DNA of 64,000 nucleotides, taken from assembly GCF_021044825.1 (NCBI RefSeq), contig NZ_JAJNOC010000012.1, positions 1-64,000 of the forward strand. The letters run 5' to 3'. The first letter of the stretch is position 1. Each line of letters opens with the position of its first letter. The position numbers and the translations under genes are program-made. This DNA comes from Massilia phyllostachyos (GTDB lineage Bacteria; Pseudomonadota; Gammaproteobacteria; Burkholderiales; Burkholderiaceae_D). This document shows positions 15,854 through 25,377 of the stretch, piece after piece. Under the pieces are notes generated by a model, which was not told the DNA's origin, made no database searches, and was given only the letters and a program-made list of their open reading frames with translations.

Positions 15854-17074
15854 TTAGCGCACCAGCTGGTTGATCTCGATGATCGGCATCAGCACCGCCA
15901 GCACGATCAAGAGCACCACCAGGCCCATGGCCAGGATCAGCACCGGCTCGAGCAGGCCGGCGATGGTCAAGGTGCGGCGTTCGAGGTCGGCCTGCTGGGA
16001 ACTGGCCGCGCGCTCGAGCATCGAGGGCAGCTCGCCGGTGATTTCGCCGGCGCGGATCATGTGCACCAGCATCGGCGGGAAGTGCTTTTGCGCCGACAGG
16101 GCGCGCGCCAGGCTCACGCCTTCGCGCACGCTGGCGGTGGCCTGTTCGACCAGTTCGCGCATGGCGACGTTCGACAGGGTGTCGCGGCTGGTGTCGAGCG
16201 CGCGCAGGATGGGCACGCCGGAGCCGGTGGTGATGGCCAGGGTGCTGGCGAAGCGCGCCGTGTTCAGGCTGCGCTCGAACTTGCCGTACACCGGGGCGTT
16301 CAGCAGCCAGGTGTGCCAGCGGCGCTTGAGGTCCGGGTTGCGCAGCGCGCGCCGCCACAGCCAGAAGGCGCCGACGATCAGGATCGCCATGTAGATGCCG
16401 TAGGCGCGGACGAAATCCGAGATCGCCAGCATCATGACGGTGAGGAAAGGCAGCTTCTGCTTGGTGTTGGCGAACACCGAGACGATCTGCGGCACCACGT
16501 AGGTGAGCAGGAAAATCACGATGGCGAAGGCCACCACGGTGACGATCGCCGGGTAGGTGAAGGCCAGGCGCACCTTCTGCACCAGGGCGTTGCGGCGTTC
16601 GATGTAGTCGGCCAGGCGCGACAGCACGCGCGACAGCTGGCCGATCTGCTCGCCCGAGGAGACGAGTGCGCGGTAGATCTCGGCGAAGTCGCGCGGGTGG
16701 TGCGACAGCGCGGTGGAAAACGACACGCCGCCCATCACTTCCGAGCGGATCGAGGCGATCAGGTCGCGCACATAGGGGCGCTCGGCCTGCTCCAGCAGGG
16801 CGGTGAAGGCTTGCTCCAGCGGCAGCCCCGCTTCCAGCAGGCTGGCCAGCTGGCGCGTGAACAGGGCCAGTTCGACCTGCGACAGGCGCTCGCCCAGGCC
16901 GCGCGAACGGGTCGCGCCGGACGCGTCCACCTGGGCCGCGATCTGTTCGACCGACAGCGGCGTCAGGCCCTGCGTGCGCAGGTCGGCGCGCGCCGAGCGC
17001 GGGCTGTCGGCGTTGACCACACCCTTCTTGGTGGCGCCGCCCGCGTCGACGGCTTCATAGCGAAATGCCGGCAT
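15854..17074 (-). CDS. gspF: Type II secretion platform protein GspF
   Basis: A 406-residue polytopic inner-membrane protein. It begins MPAFRYEAVDAGGATKKGVVNADSPRSARADLRTQGLTPLSVEQI, the canonical PulF/GspF start. Two repeated cytoplasmic GspF domains (about residues 70-195 and 275-395) carry the 'FTRQLASLLEAGLPLEQAF' and 'FASTLAITTGSGVPILRALD' motifs. Membrane segments lie at about residues 172-192, 220-240 and 375-398. It couples the GspE ATPase to pseudopilus assembly. It lies 19 bases after gspE. Confidence 0.96.
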   Translation of the reverse strand: MPAFRYEAVDAGGATKKGVVNADSPRSARADLRTQGLTPLSVEQIAAQVDASGATRSRGLGERLSQVELALFTRQLASLLEAGLPLEQAFTALLEQAERPYVRDLIASIRSEVMGGVSFSTALSHHPRDFAEIYRALVSSGEQIGQLSRVLSRLADYIERRNALVQKVRLAFTYPAIVTVVAFAIVIFLLTYVVPQIVSVFANTKQKLPFLTVMMLAISDFVRAYGIYMAILIVGAFWLWRRALRNPDLKRRWHTWLLNAPVYGKFERSLNTARFASTLAITTGSGVPILRALDTSRDTLSNVAMRELVEQATASVREGVSLARALSAQKHFPPMLVHMIRAGEITGELPSMLERAASSQQADLERRTLTIAGLLEPVLILAMGLVVLLIVLAVLMPIIEINQLVR

Positions 17075-17093
17075 CCTGTGTCCTTATCCTGCC

Positions 17094-18515
17094 TTAGTCC
17101 TTGGTGACGCGTACGAGTTCCGCGCGCGTCGTGGTGCCATCAAGCAGCCAGCGCTCGCCATCCTCGCGCATGGTCTTCATGCCGGTCTTCTGCGCGGTCT
17201 CGCGGATTTCCGCCTCGGAGGACTGGTTGTGGATCTGGGCGCGGATTTCCTCGGTGGTCTCCAGCAACTCGTAGACGCCGACCCGGCCGTGGTAGCCGGT
17301 GTGGCCGCAGCGTTCGCAGCCGACCGCATGCCAGCCACTGGCGTCGCTGACCTTGCAGTAGACGCACAGTTTGCGCACCAGGCGCTGGGCCATCACGCCC
17401 AGCAGCGAGGACGACAGCAGGAAGGGTTCGATGCCCATGTCGAGCAGGCGGGTCACGGCCGAGGCCGCATCATTCGTGTGCAGGGTCGCCAGCACCAGGT
17501 GGCCGGTGAGCGAGGCCTGGACCGCGATCTGCGCCGTTTCCAGGTCGCGGATCTCGCCGATCATGATCACGTCCGGGTCTTGCCGCAGGATTGCGCGCAG
17601 GGCCTTGGCGAAGGTCATGTCGATGCGGGCATTGACCTGGGTCTGGCCGACGCCGTTCAGGTCGTATTCGATCGGGTCTTCCACCGTCATGATGTTGGTG
17701 GTCGAGGCGTTCAGGCGCGACAGCGCCGCGTATAGCGTGGTCGTCTTGCCGGAACCGGTCGGGCCCGTCACCAGCACGATGCCGTGCGGCTGGTTGATCA
17801 GGCGGTCGAACTGGGGCAGCATGTCGGGCGCCATGCCCAGGTGGGACAGGTCGAGGCGCCCCGCTTCCTTGTCCAGCAGACGCAGCACGGCGCGTTCGCC
17901 GTGGCCGGTGGGCAAAGTGGAGACGCGCACGTCGACGGGTTTGCCGCCCACGCGCAGGGTGATGCGGCCGTCCTGCGGCAGGCGCTTTTCCGCGATGTCG
18001 AGCTGCGACATGATCTTGATACGCGAGATCAGCGAGGCGTGGATCGCCTTTTTTGGACGCACGATGTCGCGCAGCGCGCCGTCGACGCGGAAGCGCACCA
18101 CGGACGTCTGCTCGAACGGTTCGATGTGGATGTCGGAGGCGCCTTCGCGCAGCGATTGCGTCAGCAGCGCATTGATCATGCGGATGACCGGCGCATCGTC
18201 CGAGGATTCCAGCAGGTCTTCGATGGCCGGCACGTCCTGCAGCAGCTTGGTGAGGTCGAGGTCGGCGTCGAACTCGTCCACCACCTGCGAGGCGTCGCCG
18301 CCGGCGCCGGCGTAGGCCTTGGCGATCGCGTCGTCGAGCTCGCCGCGGTCGAGGCGGCGCAGCACGATGCGGCCGAAGCGGCGCGACACTTCCGCGATGG
18401 CGGCCGGCGCCGTGGCGCTGGAGACCAGCACTTCGATCGGCTGCCCCGTCTCGTCACCGCCGCGCGCCAGCACGACGTGGTCGCGGGCGAAGGCGTAAGG
18501 CAAGAGATTGTTCAT
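17094..18515 (-). CDS. gspE: Type II secretion ATPase GspE
   Basis: A 473-residue hexameric ATPase that powers pseudopilus extension. Walker A is GPTGSGKTT, the Asp box follows in TVEDPIEYDL, Walker B is IMIGEIRD, and the His box is ATLHTNDA. The N-terminal MshEN-like region is short (about 120 residues). The zinc motif is C-x2-C-x12-C-x2-C (CVYC...CERC), with a spacing shorter than the roughly 29-residue linker of Klebsiella PulE/Vibrio EpsE. ATG 18513-18515 was chosen over a GTG six bases upstream. It lies seven bases after gspD. Confidence 0.96.
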   Translation of the reverse strand: MNNLLPYAFARDHVVLARGGDETGQPIEVLVSSATAPAAIAEVSRRFGRIVLRRLDRGELDDAIAKAYAGAGGDASQVVDEFDADLDLTKLLQDVPAIEDLLESSDDAPVIRMINALLTQSLREGASDIHIEPFEQTSVVRFRVDGALRDIVRPKKAIHASLISRIKIMSQLDIAEKRLPQDGRITLRVGGKPVDVRVSTLPTGHGERAVLRLLDKEAGRLDLSHLGMAPDMLPQFDRLINQPHGIVLVTGPTGSGKTTTLYAALSRLNASTTNIMTVEDPIEYDLNGVGQTQVNARIDMTFAKALRAILRQDPDVIMIGEIRDLETAQIAVQASLTGHLVLATLHTNDAASAVTRLLDMGIEPFLLSSSLLGVMAQRLVRKLCVYCKVSDASGWHAVGCERCGHTGYHGRVGVYELLETTEEIRAQIHNQSSEAEIRETAQKTGMKTMREDGERWLLDGTTTRAELVRVTKD

Positions 18516-18522
18516 GGTCACA

Positions 18523-20820
18523 TTACTTCTGGTTCGATGGCGTCACCGGACGGAACTGGGACGCCGGCTGACCCTGCTGCTGGGGCTGCACCGGCTGGCC
18601 GCTGGCCGCGCCCGGCGCGGCGCCCGCCGCCGGGGCGGTCTGCGCCGGCGCGGTCGCCATGGTGCCGCCGACCGGCGGCTGGCCATTGGTTAGCGGCGGC
18701 AGCAGCGGCGCGCCGAGGCTGCGCATCAGGATGGTCTGCTCTTCCTGGGACTGGCCGGCGGCGCCGGCGGCCCGCATGTAGTCGTAGCGGTCCATCGCGA
18801 TCGCATTCGAGGCTTCCTTGCTGCGCACCACCACCGGGCGCAGGAACACCATCAGGTTGGTCTTGGTCCGGGTACGGCTGCGGTACTTGAACAGGTTGCC
18901 CAGCACCGGGATGTCGCCCAGGCCGCGTACTTTCTCTTCGCCATCGCCCTCGGTATCTTCGATGAGGCCGCCGAGCACGATGATCTGGCCGTCGTCGGCC
19001 AGCACATTGGTCTCGATCGCACGCACGTTGGTGGTCAGGCCGGACGCGGCGTTGCGGGTGGACTGGTCGACGCTCGAATTCTCGTGGTAGATCGCCATCT
19101 TGATCGTACCCCCTTCCGAGATCTGCGGGCGCACTTTCAGGAGCAGGCCGACGTCGCGGCGGTCGACGGTGGTGAAGGGGTTGCCGCCGCCGGTGGTCGA
19201 GTTCGTCGTGTAGGAGCCGGTGATGATCGGGACGTTCTGGCCGACCTTGATGGTGGCGAGTTCATTGTCCAGCGTGATCATGTTCGGCGTCGACAAGATG
19301 TTGCCGTTGCCGTCGTTTTCCAGCGCGCGCGCCACCGCACCCAGGCCGAGCTCGCCGCCGACCTGGCGGAACAGGCCAATGGTCAGGCCCGGCACCGAGG
19401 GGATGCCGGTGTCGGCGGAGAGGCCGTTGCGGGCGGCCGCGACCAGGTTGACGATATTGCTGTTGGTGCCGCTGCCGAAGGATTGCAGGCCGCCGATGCG
19501 GTACTTGCTGTCGGAGTCGCCGCTGGCGCCGATCCATTGCACGCCGAATTCGGAGGCCTTGTTGGAAGTCACTTCGACCACCAGCGCCTCGATATAGACC
19601 TGGGCGCGGCGCACGTCGAGCTGATCGATGACCGAGCGCAGGTTGCGGTAGACCGCGTCCGGGGCGGTGATGATCAGGCTGTTGGTCGAGGCGTCGGCCT
19701 GGATGAAGCCGGAACCCTGGCCGCCGCCGGCGCCGCTGGCCGTGAGCTGGCTCTGCTGGCCGTAGGTGTTGCCGGTGCCGGCCATGCCGGTGCTGCTCTG
19801 CTGGCCCTGCTGGCCGCCGAGGGCGCCCTGCCCGCCCAGCCCGCCGCTGGCGCCGGCCTGGATCGAGCCGCCCGAGGTGCCCTGCTGCTGCACCGGCACC
19901 GCCGAGGCGTCCTGGGATACCACGGCGCGCAGGGTCTGGGCCACGCGGCTGGCGTCGGCGTTCTTCAGGTAGACGACGTGGATATTGCCCTGGGTAGAAG
20001 TTTGCTGGTCGAGGCGGGCGATCAGCGACTTGGCGAGATTCGCGCGCGCCTGCGACGGCGCGCGCACCACCACCGAGTTGGTGCGCGGATCGGCCAGCAC
20101 CGTGACCCTGCCCGAGTCGCCGCCGGCGGCCGGTTCCATCAGGCGCTGGACCAGGGTGGCGATGTCGCTGGCGATGGCGTTGCGCACCGGGATGACTTCG
20201 AGGTCGGCCGCCACCGGGGTGTCGAGGGCGCCGATGATCTTGGCCAGGCGGCGCAGGTTGTCGGCGTAGTCGGTGATGACCAGGGTGTTGTTGCCCGGGT
20301 TCGCCATGATGGAATTGTTCGGCGAAATCAGGGGCCGCAGCACGGCGGTGAGATTCGCCGCCGATTCGTAGGCCAGATAGAAGACCTGGGTGGCGATCTG
20401 GTCGCCGGTGGCCTTGCTGGCGCGCACGCCGCCGACCTGGGTCGGCGCGGACTGCGCCTTGGCTTCCGCTTCCGGCACCACCTTGGCATAGCCGTCGCCG
20501 CTGGTGACCACGGCATAACCCTGCAGGCGCAGGGTCGATGTGAGCAGGCCGAAGGCCTGGGTCTTGGTCAGCGATTTCTCGGACACCAGGGTGATGGTGC
20601 CCTTGACCCGCGGATCGATGATGAAGGTCATCCCGGTGTAGTGGCCGATCGCCTTGATCACGGACTCGATGTCGGCGTTGACGAAGCTCAGGGCGGCGGC
20701 GTTGGGGTTGTCCTGGGCCCAGGCGGGCGCGGCGGGAACCACCAGGGTCGCGGCGCAGCACAGCATGGCGCCGGCTGCGATACGGCGCAGCGAAGGGGTG
20801 GTACGGGTCATGTTTTTCAT
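18523..20820 (-). CDS. gspD: Type II secretion secretin GspD
   Basis: A 765-residue outer-membrane channel. The signal peptide ends ...PAAPAWAQ. N0 begins LSFVNADIESVIKAIGHYTGMTFIIDP. The N1-N3 domains follow (VLRPLISPNNSIMANPGNNTLVITD; VTVLADPRTNSVVVRAPS; FIQADASTNSLIITAPD). The secretin core runs from about residue 440 to 690, with the VPIITGSYT gate region and VRGLGDIPVLGNLFKYRSRT near the end. N3 holds a Gly/Gln-rich insert (about residues 315-365). The Pro/Gln-rich tail is atypical, and no clear pilotin-binding S-domain is seen. Its start overlaps the gspN stop (TAATG). Confidence 0.96.
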   Translation of the reverse strand: MKNMTRTTPSLRRIAAGAMLCCAATLVVPAAPAWAQDNPNAAALSFVNADIESVIKAIGHYTGMTFIIDPRVKGTITLVSEKSLTKTQAFGLLTSTLRLQGYAVVTSGDGYAKVVPEAEAKAQSAPTQVGGVRASKATGDQIATQVFYLAYESAANLTAVLRPLISPNNSIMANPGNNTLVITDYADNLRRLAKIIGALDTPVAADLEVIPVRNAIASDIATLVQRLMEPAAGGDSGRVTVLADPRTNSVVVRAPSQARANLAKSLIARLDQQTSTQGNIHVVYLKNADASRVAQTLRAVVSQDASAVPVQQQGTSGGSIQAGASGGLGGQGALGGQQGQQSSTGMAGTGNTYGQQSQLTASGAGGGQGSGFIQADASTNSLIITAPDAVYRNLRSVIDQLDVRRAQVYIEALVVEVTSNKASEFGVQWIGASGDSDSKYRIGGLQSFGSGTNSNIVNLVAAARNGLSADTGIPSVPGLTIGLFRQVGGELGLGAVARALENDGNGNILSTPNMITLDNELATIKVGQNVPIITGSYTTNSTTGGGNPFTTVDRRDVGLLLKVRPQISEGGTIKMAIYHENSSVDQSTRNAASGLTTNVRAIETNVLADDGQIIVLGGLIEDTEGDGEEKVRGLGDIPVLGNLFKYRSRTRTKTNLMVFLRPVVVRSKEASNAIAMDRYDYMRAAGAAGQSQEEQTILMRSLGAPLLPPLTNGQPPVGGTMATAPAQTAPAAGAAPGAASGQPVQPQQQGQPASQFRPVTPSNQK

Positions 20821-21593
20821 TATCTGAACTCGAGTGCGATTATGTTCTTGCCGTTCACCATGCGGCGCTGGCCCAGCAGGTTGAGCATATTGCCCAGCGT
20901 CTCTTCATATCCGTCGGCGGCCGAGGCCTGGCCGGAAAAGCGCAGCCGGCCGTTCTGCAGCGCGCCGGCGCCGGTCAGCACCAGGGCGCCGCGCACCGTG
21001 CGCAGGTTCAGGTCGGCCTGGCTACCGCGCCAGTCGAACACCATCTCGTAGCTGCCGAGCGGCCGGATCGGCGCCATGCGCGAGCCCATGTCGGTGAGCG
21101 TGAGCACGGTGCGGCCCTGCACCGTCACGCTGTTCGGCTGGCGCAGCAGGTCGAGCGTGTTCCACACCAGGCGGATGCTGCCGGAAGGCGCCAGCGTGTT
21201 GAGCGGCGCGCCCAGGCCCGCCAGGCCCTCGGCCGGCAGCAGCAGTTCGCCGCTGCTCACCTGCCACTGCGACCAGCTGCCGTCGATGCGCACGGGATTG
21301 GCCAGCGCCTGCGGGTTCTCGACCGTCATGCTCACCGAGCCGAACAGCACCAGCGGCGACAGGCGCCAGGCGAAACGTCCCGGCAGCAGCGGCGTCACCA
21401 TGCCGCCCTCGCCGGGCGCCCCGCCGATAAAGGCTGAGCCGTTCCAGAGCGTACCTTGCGCATCCCCCAGAGTCAAACGGCCGCCGGTCTGGCGCTCGAC
21501 CATCGGCCCCAGCCAGGAAGCGGGCAGGAAGGCGAGGACCGTGACCAGCACCGCCAGCAGCACCAGCGCCGACCAGGCAAGCAGCCGCTTCAT
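20820..21593 (-). CDS. gspN: Type II secretion protein GspN
   Basis: A 257-residue bitopic protein. The N-terminal membrane helix is MKRLLAWSALVLLAVLVTVLAFLPASWL, followed by periplasmic strands with the GspN landmarks GRLTLGDAQGTLWNGSA and GSWSQWQVSSGELLLP. GspN is present only in some type II systems and its role is unsettled. Its ATG overlaps the gspM stop and its stop overlaps the gspD start, so translation is coupled. Confidence 0.9.
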   Translation of the reverse strand: MKRLLAWSALVLLAVLVTVLAFLPASWLGPMVERQTGGRLTLGDAQGTLWNGSAFIGGAPGEGGMVTPLLPGRFAWRLSPLVLFGSVSMTVENPQALANPVRIDGSWSQWQVSSGELLLPAEGLAGLGAPLNTLAPSGSIRLVWNTLDLLRQPNSVTVQGRTVLTLTDMGSRMAPIRPLGSYEMVFDWRGSQADLNLRTVRGALVLTGAGALQNGRLRFSGQASAADGYEETLGNMLNLLGQRRMVNGKNIIALEFR

Positions 21594-22108
21594 TGCGGCG
21601 CACCCAGGTTCTGGCGCAGTGTGAGGGTGGCGTCGACCTGCCCTTCGGCGGCCAGCGCGGTGAAGGCGGCGTCCTGCACCTGGATGCGGTTCTGGCGGCG
21701 CTGGGCGTCGAGCCAGGCCATCAGGTTGGCGAAGGAGACGTTGTTGAACTGGGCCTTGGCGTATTCGCCGGTGAGGGTGAGCGAGCCGGGGTTCAGGCTG
21801 CGCTGGGCCAGGCTGGCGCTCAGGGCTTCGCGCGTCATGGGCGCCGGCGGCGGCGCCGGGTTGGCGGCCAGGGTCGAGGCTTCGGCGGCCATGGACTGCA
21901 GCTGGGCGGCCTGCTGGCGCAAGGCGGGCAGCGAACGCTGCAGCGTGGCGCGGCCCTCGAGCGCGGGTGCCAGCAGCAGCGCGTACACGAGGGCGACGAG
22001 GACGACGGCCGCGCCGAAGGCGAGGAATTTGCGCTCCTGTTCGGTGCGCGCCAGCCAGTAGGCGAGTGCGCGTTCGCGCAGGGCCACGATGGTTGCTGCT
22101 GGTTTCAT
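21590..22108 (-). CDS. gspM: Type II secretion protein GspM
   Basis: A 172-residue bitopic inner-membrane protein. A short cytoplasmic N-terminus (MKPAATIVALRERALAYWLA) is followed by a membrane helix at about residues 29-48 (LAFGAAVVLVALVYALLL) and a periplasmic ferredoxin-like domain. It dimerises with GspL and stabilises the platform. ATGA overlaps with both neighbours show tight coupling. Confidence 0.9.
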   Translation of the reverse strand: MKPAATIVALRERALAYWLARTEQERKFLAFGAAVVLVALVYALLLAPALEGRATLQRSLPALRQQAAQLQSMAAEASTLAANPAPPPAPMTREALSASLAQRSLNPGSLTLTGEYAKAQFNNVSFANLMAWLDAQRRQNRIQVQDAAFTALAAEGQVDATLTLRQNLGAPQ

Positions 22109-23313
22109 CAGGGTGCTCCGGTGCTGCGGATCGCCCAGGTGGCGGGCGCGGTTTCTTCCAGGCTCAGATTACGCGCGACGAGGGCCGTGCGAAGCTGACT
22201 GGTGGAAGCGGGGTCGACGGTTTCAGGTTTGACACGCACGGTGAGCGTGCGTTCGCGGAACTCCATTGACGCAATTCCGGGTGGACGCGGCAGCATGCGT
22301 GCAGCTTCGCCCAGCACGCCGGCCATCCAGCCGAACTCGCTGGCCGCGACCTGGCCGCCGGCCGCCTTGGCGCGGTCGATGTTCTGGCGCATCTGCGCGA
22401 CCGGGTCGATGACGGGCTGGTTCGGGTAGGCGTTGCGGAAGGTCTGGCTCATGCCCTGGCGCACGCTGTCGGCCTCGCGCTTCAAACGCAGCCATTCGAT
22501 GTTGACGCCGATGATATTGACCACGATCGCGGCGACGGCGAGACGGATCGGCCAGCGCCAGCGGCTCCAGTCGCGCTGGGCGACGCCGGCCGTGCCGAGG
22601 CCCGGCACCAGGTCCAGCGTGCTGCTTTTGCTTCCTGCGATCCAGTGTGCCCACGCATCGCTTTCCAGCGCGATGCCGGGGCCGGCTTCGGCCAGCAGCG
22701 CCTGGTATTCGCCCAGCTGCTCGTGCGGCACGTACAGCACCAGCGGCGCTTCGCCGGCCAGCGCGCGTGCGGTCTGCAGCACGGCCGAGGGATTGCCGTC
22801 GAGCGCCAGGCCAAGGCCTTCGTATTGCCCCTGGCGCAGCAGCAGTTCGCCGGCGCCGATGGCGGCGCTGGCGCTGCCCGGCTGCAGGGGCAGGCACAGC
22901 TGCGAAGGCATGGCGGCGACCGCGCGCGCGCCCATGCCGAGCAGGGCTTTCACGAGCGGTTCGAGCCAGTCGCGCTGGACCACGGCGACCGGACGGCGGC
23001 CGTCGGGCAGGCCGGGGCCGGCCACCAGCACGCAGTCGAGCGGGTCGCCCAGGATGTGTTCTTCGACCAGGGCCGGCAGCGCCGCGCGCAGGCGCGCGCC
23101 GGTCAGCGGCGGTGCGGCGACGTTCAGCAGGGTGACGTCGGCGCCGGCCAGCAGCACCACCACGCGGCGGCTGGCGGCGACCATGTCGGCCAGGTTGCGC
23201 AAGGAACCTTCGCCCTGCTGCGCAATGGCGCCGCCATCCTCGACCAGGGCGAAGCGGCACAGCGCGCCCTCGCCTTCGGCCCGCGCCGGGTGCCGGATAT
23301 AAAGTGTAGTCAA
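22108..23313 (-). CDS. gspL: Type II secretion protein GspL
   Basis: A 401-residue protein. The cytoplasmic actin-like domain (about residues 1-240) contains VVLLAGADVTLLNVAAPPLTGARLRAALPALVEE and ILGDPLDCVLV, the GspL signature. A membrane helix (IRLAVAAIVVNIIGVNIEWL, about residues 258-277) and a periplasmic ferredoxin-like domain follow. It recruits the GspE ATPase. The best start is a TTG at 23311-23313; the next Met is about 43 residues in and would cut the first strand. It begins 17 bases after gspK. Confidence 0.92.
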   Translation of the reverse strand: MTTLYIRHPARAEGEGALCRFALVEDGGAIAQQGEGSLRNLADMVAASRRVVVLLAGADVTLLNVAAPPLTGARLRAALPALVEEHILGDPLDCVLVAGPGLPDGRRPVAVVQRDWLEPLVKALLGMGARAVAAMPSQLCLPLQPGSASAAIGAGELLLRQGQYEGLGLALDGNPSAVLQTARALAGEAPLVLYVPHEQLGEYQALLAEAGPGIALESDAWAHWIAGSKSSTLDLVPGLGTAGVAQRDWSRWRWPIRLAVAAIVVNIIGVNIEWLRLKREADSVRQGMSQTFRNAYPNQPVIDPVAQMRQNIDRAKAAGGQVAASEFGWMAGVLGEAARMLPRPPGIASMEFRERTLTVRVKPETVDPASTSQLRTALVARNLSLEETAPATWAIRSTGAP

Positions 23314-23329
23314 ACTGTCTCGCTTTCTT

Positions 23330-24373
23330 CTAGTTCTGGCGGGTCCAGATTACGGTGGTGCCGCCACCACCGCTGCTCACAAACGGCTTGCGCTGGATCA
23401 GCGATTCCGCATTCAGCGCGGCGCGGTCGAGCCGGATCCGGCTCTGCACCAAAAACCAGCTGCTTTTCACATCAAATACGTCCGACGACAAGCCTTCCGC
23501 GCCGCGCACCTGGCTCAGGAAAGCAGCCTCGTCGCGCCAGGCGGCGGTCTTGCGCCGCGCCACCAGGCTGCCGGCCTCGGACAGCGACATGCCCGGGATC
23601 AGCGCCGCCAGCAGTTCGGGCGGCGCGGTGTTCACGTTCAGCGCGGTCTTTTCCGGCAGCACGATCAGGAAGGGCTTGAGCTGGGCCAGGATCGCCGGCG
23701 TCATGCCCTGCACCGCCAGCAGGTCGTCGACCTGCACCAGCGGGACCGGCAGGCCGGTGGCGGGCGGCACCACGATGCCGCCGGGGGGGACCGTATTACC
23801 GCCGCCGCCACCGCCGCCCTGCTGGCCATTCTCGTCCTCGTTCACCCTCGGCGTCCCTTGCCCCGGCGGCGCCTGCGGCGCCGAGCGCTGTCCCTGCGCC
23901 ACGAACACGGTCACCCGCTGCGCCAGCCGGTTGTCGAGCCGCAGCACGTTCAGCAGGCGCAGGAAGACCGCTGCCTGCGCCGGGTCCGGCTGTCCCTGAT
24001 CGGACAGGTTGGTGAGATTGTAACGCGACGTGGCGTCGATGATGTTACCCGACAGCGAGGCGTCGAAGGCCTCGCCCTCGATGCGTTCGCGCTCGATGTA
24101 CTGGTCGAGGCGGGTCTCGGCCAGCGGGGTGGCCCAGACCTGGTCGAGCGAGGTGTAGGGCAGCTCCTGGCGCAACACCACGCTGGCCCAGTCGAGGGCG
24201 CCGCGCAGGATCCACTTGGTCTGCAATTGCAGGCGCTGGTTTTCCAGGGTGCGCACCTGCACCTGCTGCTGCCAGAACAGGCTGGCGACGATGGAAATGG
24301 CGAGCGTGGTCAGCAGCAGCGCGGTGACCACCGCGACGCCGCGCTGCCGTTGGCGACGGATGAAGCCGCGCAT
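23330..24373 (-). CDS. gspK: Type II secretion minor pseudopilin GspK
   Basis: A 347-residue tip pseudopilin. The prepilin segment is RQRGVAVVTALLLTTLAISIVASLFW; as usual for GspK there is no Glu at mature position 5. The alpha-domain insert and the SAM-like 'LNVNTAPPELLAALIPGMSLSEAGSLVARR' motif are typical. A glycine run (about residues 195-202) and Pro-rich linker break the middle. It caps the pseudopilus with GspI and GspJ. The start ATG 24371-24373 overlaps the gspJ stop; a longer frame upstream lies inside gspJ. Confidence 0.93.
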   Translation of the reverse strand: MRGFIRRQRQRGVAVVTALLLTTLAISIVASLFWQQQVQVRTLENQRLQLQTKWILRGALDWASVVLRQELPYTSLDQVWATPLAETRLDQYIERERIEGEAFDASLSGNIIDATSRYNLTNLSDQGQPDPAQAAVFLRLLNVLRLDNRLAQRVTVFVAQGQRSAPQAPPGQGTPRVNEDENGQQGGGGGGGNTVPPGGIVVPPATGLPVPLVQVDDLLAVQGMTPAILAQLKPFLIVLPEKTALNVNTAPPELLAALIPGMSLSEAGSLVARRKTAAWRDEAAFLSQVRGAEGLSSDVFDVKSSWFLVQSRIRLDRAALNAESLIQRKPFVSSGGGGTTVIWTRQN

Positions 24374-24984
24374 CAGGTTCCTCCCAGCAGCAGCGACTTG
24401 ACCATCGGCGCCGCAAGGCCGGTCGAGGTCAGGCTGATCTGGATGCCGTCGGGCTCGACCGGTTGGCCGCCTTCGGTCGCCGGCATCGCTTCCGTACGCC
24501 AGGCATTGCCCTGCCAGACCTGGATGCCCATCGCCGCCACGCGGCCCTGCAGCACCACCGGGGTGGCCGATTCGGACGGCGCGTCGCTGGCGACCGCCTG
24601 CCACAAGGCGTCGAGCTGGGCCAGGTCACGGGTGCCGCGCGACTCGCGCCGCACCAGGTTGCCGTTCGCCACGCGGTAGGACACCACCACCAGCTGCGTC
24701 GGCTGGTTTTCGTTGTAGACCTTGCGCACCAGGGTGAGGCGGTCTTCTTCCCACAGCAAGTTAGTACGGTTGCCGAGCAGGCTGCGCGGCGCCAGGTGTT
24801 CGCAGTCGCTCTGCATCTGGGCGAAGGCGAGCTGCATGCCGCGCGTGACTTCCATCTGCTCGGTCAGGGCGATGCGGGCGCGCACGATGCCATCCAGCCC
24901 GCGCCAGCCGAGCACGGCCAGGATGGCGAGGATGCTGATCGCCACCAGCAGTTCGACGAGGGTGAACCCGTTGTTGCGCTTCAT
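24373..24984 (-). CDS. gspJ: Type II secretion minor pseudopilin GspJ
   Basis: A 203-residue pseudopilin with prepilin cleavage site and helix NGFTLVELLVAISILAILAV (Glu at mature position 5). The GspJ-type 'RGMQLAFAQMQSDCEHLAPR' helix and 'LTLVRKVYNENQPTQLVVVSYRV' strands follow. It is part of the GspIJK tip complex. The start overlaps the gspI stop by ATGA. Confidence 0.93.
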   Translation of the reverse strand: MKRNNGFTLVELLVAISILAILAVLGWRGLDGIVRARIALTEQMEVTRGMQLAFAQMQSDCEHLAPRSLLGNRTNLLWEEDRLTLVRKVYNENQPTQLVVVSYRVANGNLVRRESRGTRDLAQLDALWQAVASDAPSESATPVVLQGRVAAMGIQVWQGNAWRTEAMPATEGGQPVEPDGIQISLTSTGLAAPMVKSLLLGGT

Positions 24985-25361
24985 AGTCTGGAAGGCCTGA
25001 GCACGAGCTGAACCAGTTTGACGATGCGGCGCTCGGGTCGTTCGGCGTCAAACACCGAGACTTCGATCCGGCGCAACAAAGGGTTGGGGCTGGTCAGCAC
25101 CTGCTCTTCGCAGATGAGGTTGAGGTCGCCTTGCGGGCAGGGGAAGCTGCGCTTGCCGACTTCGGGGAATTCGCGGCCCAGGCGGATCTGCACCAGCCGG
25201 TTCTCGGCCGACCAGGTCGCCATCATGGAGGCGCGCAGGCCGGCGCTGTTGGCGGTCAGGCTGCCGACGGCGCGCAGGCCGGCGCCGAGCGCGGTGCCGA
25301 CGATGACGAGGGCGACCAGCACTTCGAGCAGGGTGAAACCGCCTTGTGCACGCTTGGACAT
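24981..25361 (-). CDS. gspI: Type II secretion minor pseudopilin GspI
   Basis: A 126-residue pseudopilin. The cleavage motif and helix are GGFTLLEVLVALVIVGTALG, followed by the family block MATWSAENRLVQIRLGREFPEVG and a short ferredoxin-like tail. The normal length is 120-130 residues. It lies 16 bases after gspH. Confidence 0.93.
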   Translation of the reverse strand: MSKRAQGGFTLLEVLVALVIVGTALGAGLRAVGSLTANSAGLRASMMATWSAENRLVQIRLGREFPEVGKRSFPCPQGDLNLICEEQVLTSPNPLLRRIEVSVFDAERPERRIVKLVQLVLRPSRL

Positions 25362-25377
25362 GATCAGCTCATTCGCT

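Noticed and set aside
19084..21051. A 655-codon plus-strand frame opposite gspD
   Set aside because: Low-complexity Gly/Val/Asp/Arg sequence antisense to an intact secretin gene.
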